Below are positions 24,096-35,034 of a stretch of 64,000 bases of DNA, piece by piece. Under the pieces are notes generated by a model that was not told the DNA's origin, made no database searches, and was given only the letters and a program-made list of their open reading frames with translations. The stretch lies in NCBI RefSeq assembly GCF_026230105.1, contig NC_079477.1, positions 21,147,001 to 21,211,000 on the forward strand, given 5' to 3'. Numbering within the stretch: the stretch's first letter is position 1; every line of letters begins with the position of its first letter. Origin of the DNA: Diorhabda sublineata (Eukaryota > Arthropoda > Insecta > Coleoptera > Chrysomelidae). Position numbers and translations under genes: made by a program.

Positions 24096-27000
24096 CATTG
24101 AGGTCGATTGTCACTTTGTGTTGATTGAAAATTTTCAAAGTCTATCTTCGTAATTTGAAGTCGAATTTCAACATTTCTTATATATTTCAGTGCGTTTGCA
24201 TCTAACTTTGTCAGATATCGTCAATTAACATTCATTGAAGCCCATTGAGGTCGATTGTCACTTTGTGTTGATTGAAAATTTCCGAAGTCTATCTTCCTAA
24301 TTTGAAGTCGAATTTGAACATTTCTTATATATTTGTGTGAGTTTGCAACTAACTCTGTCGGATATCGTCGATTTACATCCACTGAAGCCGTTTGGGGTCG
24401 ATTGTCACTTTGTGTTGATTGGAAATTTCCAAAGTCTATCTTCGTAATTTGAAGTCGAATTTCAACATTTCTTATATATTTCAGTGCATTTGCATCTAAC
24501 TTTGTCAGATATCTTCGATTAACATCCATTGAAGCCCATTGAGATCGATTGTCACTTTGTGTTGATTGAAAATTTTCAAAGTCTATCTTCCTAATTTGAA
24601 GTCGAATTTCAACATTTCTTATATATTTGAGTGAGTTTGCAACTAACTTTGTCAGATATCGTCGATTTACATCCATTGAAGTCATTTGAGGTCGATTGCC
24701 ACTTTGTGTTGATTGAAAATTTCCAAAGTCTATCTTCCTAATTTGAAGTCGAATTTCAACATTTCTTATATATTTCAGTGCGTTTGAATCTAACTTTGTC
24801 AGATATCGCCGATTAACATCCATTGAAGCCCATTGAGGTCGATTGTCACTTTGTGTTGATTGAAAATTTTCAAAGTCTATCTTCCTAATTTGAAGTCGAA
24901 TTTCAACTTTTTTTATATATTTGAGTGAGTTTGCAACTAACTTTGTCAGATATCGTCGATTTACATCCATTGAAGTCATTTGAGGTCGATTGCCACTTTG
25001 TGTTGATTGAAAATTTCCAAAGTCTATCTTCCTAATTTGAAGTCGAATTTCAACATTTCTTATATATTTCAGTGCGTTTGAATCTAACTTTGTCAGATAT
25101 CGCCGATTAACATCCATTGAAGCCCATTGAGGTCGATTGTCACTTTGTGTTGATTGAAAATTTTCAAAGTCTATCTTCCTAATTTGAAGTCGAATTTCAA
25201 CTTTTTTTATATATTTGAGTGAGTTTGCAACTAACTTTGTCAGATATCGTCGATTTACATCCATTGAAGCCCATTGAGGTCGATTGTCACTTTGTGTTGA
25301 TTGAAAATTTTCAAAGTCTATCTTCGAAATTTGAAGTCGAAATCCAACATTTCTTATATATTTGAATGAGTTTGCAAATAACTTTGTCAGATATCGTCGA
25401 TTTACATCCATTGAAGCCCATTGAGGTCGATTGTCACTTTGTGTTGATTGAAAATTTTCAAAGTCTATCTTCGTAATTTGAAGTCGAATTTCAACATTTC
25501 TTATATATTTGAGTGAGTTTGCAACTAACTTAGTCAGATATCGTCGATTTACATCCATAGAAGCCCATTGAGGTCGATTGTCACTTTGTGTTGATTGAAA
25601 ATTTTCAAAGTCTATCTTCCTAATTTGAAGTCGAATTTCAACTTTTTTTATATATTTGAGTGAGTTTGCAACTAACTTTGTCAGATATCGTCGATTTACA
25701 TCCATTGAAGCCATTTGAGGTCGATTGTCACTTTGTGTTGATTGAAAATTTTCAAAGTCTATCTTCGAAATTTGAAGTCGAAATCCAACATTTCTTATAT
25801 ATTTGAATGAGTTTGCAAATAACTTTGTCAAATATCGTCCATTTACATCCATTGAAGTCATTTGAGGTCGATTGTCACTTTGTGTTGATTGAAAATTTCC
25901 AAAGTCTATCTTCCTAATTTGAAGTCGAATTTCAACATTTCTTATATATTTCAGTGCGTTTGAATCTAACTTTGTCAGATATCGCCGATTAACATCCATT
26001 GAAGCCCATTGAGGTCGATTGTCACTTTGTGTTGATTGAAAATTTTCAAAGTCTATCTTCCTAATTTGAAGTCGAATTTCAACTTTTTTTATATATTTGA
26101 GTGAGTTTGCAACTAACTTTGTCAGATATCGTCGATTTACATCCATTGAAGCCATTTGAGGTCGATTGTCACTTTGTGTTGATTGAAAATTTTCAAAGTC
26201 TATCTTCGAAATTTGAAGTCGAAATCCAACATTTCTTATATATTTGAATGAGTTTGCAAATAACTTTGTCAGATATCGTCTATTTACATCCATTGAAGCC
26301 CATTGAGGTCGATTGTCACTTTGTGTTGATTGAAAATTTTCAAAGTCTATCTTCGTAATTTGAAGTCGAATTTCAACATTTCTTATATATTTGAGTGAGT
26401 TTGCAACTAACTTAGTCAGATATCGTCGATTTACATCCATAGAAGCCCATTGAGGACGATTGTCACTTTGTGTTGATTGACAATTTTCAAAGTCTATCTT
26501 CGAAATTTGAAGTCGAAATCCAACATTTCTTATATATTTGAATGAGTTTGCAAATAACTTTGTCAGATATCGTCGATTTACATCCATTGAAGCCCTTTGA
26601 GGTCGATTGTCACTTTGTGTTGATTCAAAATTTTCAAAGTCTATCTTCCTAATTTGAAGTCGAATTTCAACATTTCTTATATATTTCAGTGCGTTTGAAT
26701 CTAACTTTGTCAGATATCGCTGATTAACATCCATTGAAGCCCATTGAGGTCGATTGTCACTTTGTGTTGATTGAAAATTTTCAAAGTCTATCTTCCTAAT
26801 TTGAAGTCGAATTTCAACATTTCTTATATATTTGAGTGAGTTTGCAACTAACTTTGTCAGATATCGTCGATTTACATCCATTGAAGTCATTTGAGGTCGA
26901 TTGTCACTTTGTGTTGATTGAAAATTTCCAAAGTCTATCTTCCTAATTTGAAGTCGAATTTCAACATTTCTTATATATTTCAGTGCGTTTGCATCTAACT

Positions 27001-27947
27001 TTGTCAGATATCGTCAATTAACATTCATTGAAGCCCATTGAGGTCGATTGTCACTTTGTGTTGATTGAGAATTTTCAAAGTCTATCTTCCTAATTTGAAG
27101 TCGAATTTCAACATTTCTTATATATTTGAGTGAGTTTGCAACTAACTTTGTCAAATATCGTCGATTTACATCCATTGAAGCCCCTTGAGGTCGATTGTCA
27201 CTTTGTGTTGATTCAAAATTTTCAAAGTCTATCTTCCTAATTTGAAGTCGAATTTCAACATTTCTTATATATTTCAGTGTGTTTGAATCTAACTTTGTCA
27301 GATATCGCCGATTAACATCCATTGAAGCCCATTGAGGTCGATTGTCACTTTTTGTTGATTGAAAATTTTCAAAGTCTATCTTCCTAATTTGAAGTCGAAT
27401 TTCAACATTTCTTATATATTTCAGCGCGTTTGCATCTAACTTTGTCAGATATCGTCGATTTACATCCATTGAATCCCATTGAGGTCGATTGTCACTTTGT
27501 GTTGATTGAAAATTTTCAAAGTCTATCTTCGTAATTTGAAGTCGAATTTCAACATTTCTTATATATTTCAGTGCGTTTGCATCTAACTTTGTCAGATATC
27601 GTCAATTAACATTCATTGAAGCCCATTGAGGTCGATTGTCACTTTGTGTTGATTGAAAATTTCCGAAGTCTATCTTCCTAATTTGAAGTCGAATTTGAAC
27701 ATTTCTTATATATTTGTGTGAGTTTGCAACTAACTCTGTCAGATATCGTCGATTTACATCCACTGAAGCCGTTTGGGGTCGATTGTCACTTTGTGTTGAT
27801 TGGAAATTTCCAAAGTCTATCTTCGTAATTTGAAGTCGAATTTCAACATTTCTTATATATTTCAGTGCATTTGCATCTAACTTTGTCAGATATCTTCGAT
27901 TAACATCCATTGAAGCCCATTGAGATCGATTGCCACTTTGTGTTGAT
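24096..27947. repeat. 3,381-bp-offset copy of a diverged monomer group
   Basis: About 470 bp at 24,096-24,566 recurs at 27,477-27,947, offset 23 monomers. The pair shares several private variants found nowhere else that I noticed: AATTTCCGAAGTC, GAATTTGAACATTTC, TATTTGTGTGAG, AACTCTGTC, CACTGAAGCCGTTTGGGG and GTGTTGATTGGAAATTTCC. The concentration of private changes suggests old, poorly homogenised monomers that were copied once as a group. Confidence 0.75.
24221..26890 (-). other. Longest repeat-derived open frame (889 codons), judged non-coding
   Basis: The minus strand is open for 889 codons as 18 consecutive 49-residue repeats. Each begins like MDVNRRYLTKL, continues with residues such as KYIRNVEIRLQI and ends with STQSDNRPQ. 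The frame is open only because 147 bp is 49 codons and this monomer frame lacks stops. Elsewhere the same frame is closed by TTTAAAGTC (zone A), TTAAGG and TTTACG (zone E) and by 2-bp deletions. The product has no evident signal peptide, membrane segment or known domain, and substitutions between repeats are frequently amino-acid changing. The neighbouring 652-codon (10,337-12,295) and 644-codon (20,987-22,921) frames are of the same kind. I do not consider any of them genes. Confidence 0.8.
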
Positions 27948-27950
27948 TGG

Positions 27951-29585
27951 AAATTTTCAAAGTCTATCTTCGTAATTTGAAGTCGAATTTCAACATTTCT
28001 TATATATTAGAATGAGTTTGCAACTAATTTTGTCAGATATCGTGGATTTACATCCATTGAAGCCGTTTGAGGTCGATTGTCATTTTGTTTTGATTGAAAA
28101 TTTTCAAAGTCTATCTTCCTAATTTGAAGTCGAATCTCAACATTTATTATCTATTTGAGTGAGTTTGCATCTAACTTTGTCAGATATCGTCGATTTACAT
28201 CCAATGAAGCCATTTGAGGTCGATTGTCACTTTGTGTTGATTGGAAATTTTCAAAGTCTATCCTCGTAATTTGAAGTCGAATTTCAACATTTCTTATATA
28301 TTAGAATAAGTTTGCAACTAACTTCGTCAGATATCGTCGATTTACATCCATTGAATCCCATTGAGGTCGATTGTCACTTTGTGTTGATTGAAAATTTTCA
28401 AAGTCTATCTTCGTAATTTGAAGTCGAATTCCAACATTTCTTATATATTTGAATGAGTTTGCCACTAACTTCGTCAGATATCGTCGATATACATCCATTG
28501 AAGCCCATTGAGGTCGATTGTCACTTTGTGTTGATTGAAAATTTTCAAAGTCTATCTTCCTAATTCGAAGTCGAATTTCAGCATTTCTTATATATTTCAG
28601 TGCGTTTGCATCTAACTTTGTCAGATATCGTCAATTAACATTCATTGAAGCCCATTGAGGTCGATTGTCACTTTGTGTTGATTGAGAATTTTCAAAGCCT
28701 ATTTTCCTAATTTGAAGTCGAATTTCAACATTTCTTATATATTTGAGTGAGTTTGCAACTAACTTTGTCAAATATCGTCGATTTACATCCATTGAAGCCC
28801 TTTGAGGTCGATTGTCACTTTGTGTTGATTCAAAATTTTCAAAGTCTATCTTCCTAATTTGAAGTCGAATTTCAACTTCACTTTGTGTTGATTGAAAATT
28901 TTCAAAGTCTATCTTCCTAATTTGAAATCGAATCTCAACATTTATTATCTATTTGAGTGAGTTTGCATCTAACTTTGTCAGATATCGTCGATTTACATCC
29001 ATTGAAGCCATTTGAGGTCGATTGTCACTTTGTGTTGATTGAAAATTTCCAAAGTCTATCTTCTTAATTTGAAGTCGAATTCCAACAATTCTTATATATT
29101 TGAGTGAGTTTGCAACTAACTCTGTCAGATATCGTCGATTTACATCCATTGAAGCCCATTGAGGTCGATTGTCACTTTGTGTTGATTGAAAATTTTCAGT
29201 CTATTCTCCTAATTTGATTTCGAATTTCAACATTTCTTTTATATTTCAGTGAGTTTGCAACTAACATTGTAAGATATCGTCAATTTACATCCATTGAAGC
29301 CCATTGAGGTCGATTGTCACTTTGCGTTGATTGAGAATTTTCAAAGACTATCTTCGTAATTTGAAGTCAAATTCCAACATTTCTTATATATTCGAATGAG
29401 TTTGCCACTAAATTCGTCAGATATCGTCGATTTACATCCATTGAAGCCCATTGAGGTCGATTGTCACTTTGTGTTGATTGAAAATTTTCAAAGTCTATCT
29501 TCCTAATTCGAAGTCGAATTTCAACATTTCTTATATATTTCAGTGCGTTTGCATCTAACTTTGTCAGATATCGTCAATTAACATT
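27951..29585. repeat. Degenerate monomers at the zone B/C transition
   Basis: This 1.6-kb stretch has a lower mutual similarity than its flanks and carries many private variants: TATTAGAATGAG, AACTAATTTTGTC, ATCGTGGATTTAC, TCATTTTGTTTTGATTG, AACATTTATTATCTATT, CAACAATTC and a GTCTATTCTCC form. It also contains the truncated unit at 28,772-28,981 and a 145-bp unit near 29,196. No short-period HOR was found. It may mark an old boundary between separately homogenised domains. No gene is seen. Confidence 0.65.
28772..28981 (+). repeat. Truncated-fused monomer (210 bp; 84-bp deletion relative to two units)
   Basis: The distance between consecutive ATATCG landmarks is 210 bp instead of 147 or 294. 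The sequence runs from CGAATTTCAAC (unit position about 105) directly into TTCACTTTGTG (unit position about 44), so 84 bp spanning the AT-rich tail of one monomer and the start of the next are missing. It is the only unit of this kind noticed in the window and is a clear recombination or replication-slippage junction. The deletion is a multiple of three bases. Confidence 0.85.
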
Positions 29586-29599
29586 CATTGAAGCCCATT

Positions 29600-31370
29600 G
29601 AGGTCGATTGTCACTTTGTGTTGATTGAGAATTTTCAAAGTCTATCTTCCTAATTTAAAGTCGAATTTCAACATTTCTTATATATTCGAGTGAGTTTGCA
29701 ACTAACTTTGTCAGATATCGTCGATTTACATCCATTGAAGTCATTTGAGGTCGATTGTCACTTTGTGTTGATTGAAAATTTCCAAAGTCTATCTTCCTAA
29801 TTTGAAGTCGAATCTCAACATTTATTATCTATTTGAGTGAGTTTGCATCTAACTTTGTCAGATATCGTCGATATACATCCATTGAAGCCATTTGAGGTCG
29901 ATTGTCACTTTGTGTTGATTCAAAATTTTCAAAGTCTATCTTCCTAATTTGAAGTCGAATTTCAACATTTCTTATATATTTGAGTGAGTTTGCATCTAAC
30001 TTTGTCAGATATCGTCGATATACATCCATTGAAGCCATTCGAGGTCGATTGTCACTTTGTGTTGATTGAAAATTTTCAAAGTCTATCTTCCTAATTTGAA
30101 GTCGAATTTCAACATTTCTTATATATTTCAGTGCGTTTGAATCTAACTTTGTCAGATATCGCCGATTAACATCCATTGAAGCCCATTGAGGTCGATTGTC
30201 ACTTTGTGTTAATTGAAAATTTTCAAAGTCTATCTTCCTAATTTAAAGTCGAATTTCAACATTTCTTATATATTCGAGTGAGTTTGCAACTAACTTTGTC
30301 AGATATCGTCGATTTACATCAATTGAAGTCATTTGAGGTCAATTGTCACTTTGTGTTGATTGAAAATTTCCAAAGTCTATCTTCCTAATTTGAAGTCGAA
30401 TCTCAACATTTATTATCTATTTGAGTGAGTTTGCATCTAACTTTGTCAGATATCGTCGATTTACATCCATTGAAGCCCTTTGAGGTCGATTGTCACTTTG
30501 TGTTGATTCAAAATTTTCAAAGTCTATCTCCGTAATTTGAAGTCGAATTTCAACATTTCTTATATATTTGAGTGAGTTTGCATCTAACTTTGTCAGATAT
30601 CGTCGATATACATCCATTGAAGCCATTTGAGGTCGATTGTCACTTTGTGTTGATTGAAAATTTCCAAAGTCTATCTTCCTAATTTGAAGTCGAATTTCAA
30701 CATTTCTTATATATTTCAGTGCGTTTGAATCTAACTTTGTCAGATATCGCCGATTAACATCCATTGAAGCCCATTGAGGTCGATTGTCACTTTGTGTTAA
30801 TTGAAAATTTTCAAAGTCTATCTTCCTAATTTAAAGTCGAATTTCAACATTTCTTATATATTCGAGTGAGTTTGCAACTAACTTTGTCAGATATCGTCGA
30901 TTTACATCAATTGAAGTCATTTGAGGTCAATTGTCACTTTGTGTTGATTGAAAATTTCCAAAGTCTATCTTCCTAATTTGAAGTCGAATCTCAACATTTA
31001 TTATCTATTTGAGTGAGTTTGCATCTAACTTTGTCAGATATCGTCGATTTACATCCATTGAAGCCCTTTGAGGTCGATTGTCACTTTGTGTTGATTCAAA
31101 ATTTTCAAAGTCTATCTCCGTAATTTGAAGTCGAATTTCAACATTTCTTATATATTTGAGTGAGTTTGCATCTAACTTTGTCAGATATCGTCGATATACA
31201 TCCATTGAAGCCATTTGAGGTCGATTGTCACTTTGTGTTGATTGAAAATTTCCAAAGTCTATCTTCCTAATTTGAAGTCGAATTTCAACATTTCTTATAT
31301 ATTTCAGTGCGTTTGAATCTAACTTTGTCAGATATCGCCGATTAACATCCATTGAAGCCCATTGAGGTCG
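29600..31370. repeat. Four-monomer (588-bp) HOR, about three copies
   Basis: Within the left copy of the 3,664-bp duplication, the sequence repeats at offset 588 bp. Markers are the AACATTTATTATCTATT monomer (about 29,817, 30,405 and 30,993), the TATTCGAGTGAG monomer with TTTAAAGTC, the GATATACATCC monomer and the ATCGCCGATTAACATCC monomer. The second and third copies (about 30,177-30,764 and 30,765-31,352) appear identical and share GTGTTAATTG and GAGGTCAATTGTC, whereas the first differs at several sites. The last exchange therefore involved copies 2 and 3. Confidence 0.85.
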
Positions 31371-31659
31371 ATTGTCACTTTGTGTTGATTGAAAATTTTC
31401 AAAGTCTATCTTCCTAATTTGAAGTCGAATTTCAACTTTTCTTATATATTTGAGTGAGTTTGCAACTAACTTTGTCAGATATCGTCAATTAACATCCATT
31501 GAAGCCCATTGAGGTCGATTGTCACTTTGTGTTGATTGAAAATTTTCAAAGTCTATCTTCCTAATTTGAAGTCGAATTTCAACATATCTTATATATTTGA
31601 GTGAGTTTGCAACTAACTTAGTCAGATATCGTCGATTTACATCCATTGAAGACATTTGA

Positions 31660-31760
31660 GGTCGATTGTCACTTTGTGTTGATTGAAAATTTTCAAAGTC
31701 TATCCTCGTAATTTGAAGTCGAATTTCAACATTTCTCAGTGCGTTTGCATCTAACTTTGT
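31660..31760 (+). repeat. Monomer with 9-bp deletion
   Basis: At about 31,732 the sequence reads CAACATTTCTCAGTGCG where other units read CAACATTTCTTATATATTTCAGTGCG. Nine bases of the AT-only stretch are lost, which also removes the TATATAAG motif on the minus strand. The same deletion is at about 35,396 in the duplicated copy. The related units near 32,310 and 35,974 are intact, so the deletion arose once and was copied by the 3,664-bp event. Confidence 0.85.
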
Positions 31761-33263
31761 CAGATATCTTCGATTAACATCCATTGAAGCCCATTGAGGT
31801 CGATTGTCACTTTGTGTTGATTGGAAATTTTCAAAGTCTATCTTCCTAATTTGAAGTCGAATTTCAACATTTCTTATATATTTCAGTGCGTTTGAATCTA
31901 ACTTTGTCAGATATCGCCGATTAACATCCATTGAAGCCCATTGAGGTCGATTGTCACTTTGTGTTGATTGAAAATTTTCAAAGTCTATCTTCCTAATTTG
32001 GAGTCGAATTTCAACTTTTCTTATATATTTGAGTGAGTTTGCAACTAACTTTGTCAGATATCGTCAATTAACATCCATTGAAGCCCATTGAGGTCGATTG
32101 TCACTTTGTGTTGATTGAAAATTTTCAAAGTCTATCTTCCTAATTTGAAGTCGAATTTCAACATATCTTATATATTTGAGTGAGTTTGCAACTAACTTAG
32201 TCAGATATCGTCGATTTACATCCATTGAAGACATTTGAGGTCGATTGTCACTTTGTGTTGATTGAAAATTTTCAAAGTCTATCCTCGTAATTTGAAGTCG
32301 AATTTCAACATTTCTTATATATTTCAGTGCGTTTGCATCTAACTTTGTCAGATATCTTCGATTAACATCCATTGAAGCCCATTGAGGTCGATTGTCACTT
32401 TGTGTTGATTGGAAATTTTCAAAGTCTATCTTCGTAATTTGAAGTCGAATTTCAACATTTCTTATATATTAGAATGAGTTTGCAACTAACTTTGTCAGAT
32501 ATCGTCGATTAACATCCATTGAAGCCCATTGAGGTCGATTGTCACTTTGTGTTGATTGAAAATTTTCAAAGTCTATCTTCCTGATTTGAAGTCGAATCTC
32601 AACATTTATTATCTATTTGAGTGAGTTTCCATCTAACTTTGTCAGATATCGTCGATTTACATCCATTGAAGCCATTTGAGGTCGATTGTCACTTTGTGTT
32701 GATTGAAAATTTCCAAAGTCTATCTTCTTAATTTGAAATCGAATTCCAACAATTCTTATATATTTGAGTGAGTTTGCAACTATCTCTGTCAGATATCGTC
32801 GATTTACATCCATTGAAGCCCATTGAGGTCGATTGTCACTTTGTGTTGATTGAAAATTTTCAGTCTATCCTCCTAATTTGATTTCGAATTTCAACATTTC
32901 TTATATATTTCAGTGAGTTTGCAACTAACTTTGTAAGATATCGTCGATTTACATCCATTGAAGCCCATTGAGGTCGATTGTCACTTTGTGTTGATTGAAA
33001 ATTTTCAAAGTCTATCTTCGTAATTTGAAGTCGAATTTCAACATTTCTTATATATTTGAATGAGTTTGCAACAAACATTGTCAGATATCGTCGATTTACA
33101 TCCATTGAAGCCCATTAAGGTCGATTGTCACTTTGCGTTGATTGAGAATTTTCAAAGTCTATCTTCGTAATTTGAAGTCGAATTTCAACATTTCTTATAT
33201 ATTTCAGTGCGTTTGCATCTAACTTTGTCAGATATCGTAGATTTACATCCATTGAAGCCCATT

Positions 33264-35034
33264 GAGGTCGATTGTCACTTTGTGTTGATTGAGAATTTTC
33301 AAAGTCTATCTTCCTAATTTAAAGTCGAATTTCAACATTTCTTATATATTCGAGTGAGTTTGCAACTAACTTTGTCAGATATCGTCGATTTACATCCATT
33401 GAAGTCATTTGAGGTCGATTGTCACTTTGTGTTGATTGAAAATTTCCAAAGTCTATCTTCCTAATTTGAAGTCGAATCTCAACATTTATTATCTATTTGA
33501 GTGAGTTTGCATCTAACTTTGTCAGATATCGTCGATATACATCCATTGAAGCCATTTGAGGTCGATTGTCACTTTGTGTTGATTCAAAATTTTCAAAGTC
33601 TATCTTCCTAATTTGAAGTCGAATTTCAACATTTCTTATATATTTGAGTGAGTTTGCATCTAACTTTGTCAGATATCGTCGATATACATCCATTGAAGCC
33701 ATTCGAGGTCGATTGTCACTTTGTGTTGATTGAAAATTTTCAAAGTCTATCTTCCTAATTTGAAGTCGAATTTCAACATTTCTTATATATTTCAGTGCGT
33801 TTGAATCTAACTTTGTCAGATATCGCCGATTAACATCCATTGAAGCCCATTGAGGTCGATTGTCACTTTGTGTTAATTGAAAATTTTCAAAGTCTATCTT
33901 CCTAATTTAAAGTCGAATTTCAACATTTCTTATATATTCGAGTGAGTTTGCAACTAACTTTGTCAGATATCGTCGATTTACATCAATTGAAGTCATTTGA
34001 GGTCAATTGTCACTTTGTGTTGATTGAAAATTTCCAAAGTCTATCTTCCTAATTTGAAGTCGAATCTCAACATTTATTATCTATTTGAGTGAGTTTGCAT
34101 CTAACTTTGTCAGATATCGTCGATTTACATCCATTGAAGCCCTTTGAGGTCGATTGTCACTTTGTGTTGATTCAAAATTTTCAAAGTCTATCTCCGTAAT
34201 TTGAAGTCGAATTTCAACATTTCTTATATATTTGAGTGAGTTTGCATCTAACTTTGTCAGATATCGTCGATATACATCCATTGAAGCCATTTGAGGTCGA
34301 TTGTCACTTTGTGTTGATTGAAAATTTCCAAAGTCTATCTTCCTAATTTGAAGTCGAATTTCAACATTTCTTATATATTTCAGTGCGTTTGAATCTAACT
34401 TTGTCAGATATCGCCGATTAACATCCATTGAAGCCCATTGAGGTCGATTGTCACTTTGTGTTAATTGAAAATTTTCAAAGTCTATCTTCCTAATTTAAAG
34501 TCGAATTTCAACATTTCTTATATATTCGAGTGAGTTTGCAACTAACTTTGTCAGATATCGTCGATTTACATCAATTGAAGTCATTTGAGGTCAATTGTCA
34601 CTTTGTGTTGATTGAAAATTTCCAAAGTCTATCTTCCTAATTTGAAGTCGAATCTCAACATTTATTATCTATTTGAGTGAGTTTGCATCTAACTTTGTCA
34701 GATATCGTCGATTTACATCCATTGAAGCCCTTTGAGGTCGATTGTCACTTTGTGTTGATTCAAAATTTTCAAAGTCTATCTCCGTAATTTGAAGTCGAAT
34801 TTCAACATTTCTTATATATTTGAGTGAGTTTGCATCTAACTTTGTCAGATATCGTCGATATACATCCATTGAAGCCATTTGAGGTCGATTGTCACTTTGT
34901 GTTGATTGAAAATTTCCAAAGTCTATCTTCCTAATTTGAAGTCGAATTTCAACATTTCTTATATATTTCAGTGCGTTTGAATCTAACTTTGTCAGATATC
35001 GCCGATTAACATCCATTGAAGCCCATTGAGGTCG
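33264..35034. repeat. Four-monomer (588-bp) HOR, second set
   Basis: This is the counterpart of the 588-bp HOR group, carried in the right copy of the 3,664-bp duplication. The AACATTTATTATCTATT monomer falls at about 33,481, 34,069 and 34,657. The internal differences between the first and the later copies are the same as in the left set, so the tetramer amplification happened before the 3,664-bp duplication. Confidence 0.85.

Larger units (their letters stand above)
10331..27950. repeat. Satellite zone B: full-length 147-bp monomers with 5- and 12-monomer periodicities
   Basis: The 145-bp units of zone A disappear and all offsets between matching blocks become exact multiples of 147. Diagnostic variants are CGAAATTTGAAGTCGAAATC, ACTTAGTCAGATATC, AACTTTTTTTATATATT, GTCAATTAACAATCATTG and GTCCAATTTCAACATTTCAT. 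Because no frame-breaking deletion is present, this zone holds the longest uninterrupted minus-strand frames of the window (up to 889 codons). I see no gene, RNA or mobile element. Boundaries are set by subtype change and are approximate. Confidence 0.85.

Noticed and set aside
24221..26890. Repetitive structural protein (silk-, antifreeze- or surface-protein-like)
   Set aside because: The translated repeat is rich in charged and mixed residues without the composition bias of such proteins. It lacks unique N- and C-terminal regions, and the array around it continues in the same pattern with the frame broken.
28850..28990. Transposon insertion or target-site duplication at the irregular unit
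   Set aside because: The irregularity is a deletion between two monomers; both sides are satellite and nothing is inserted.
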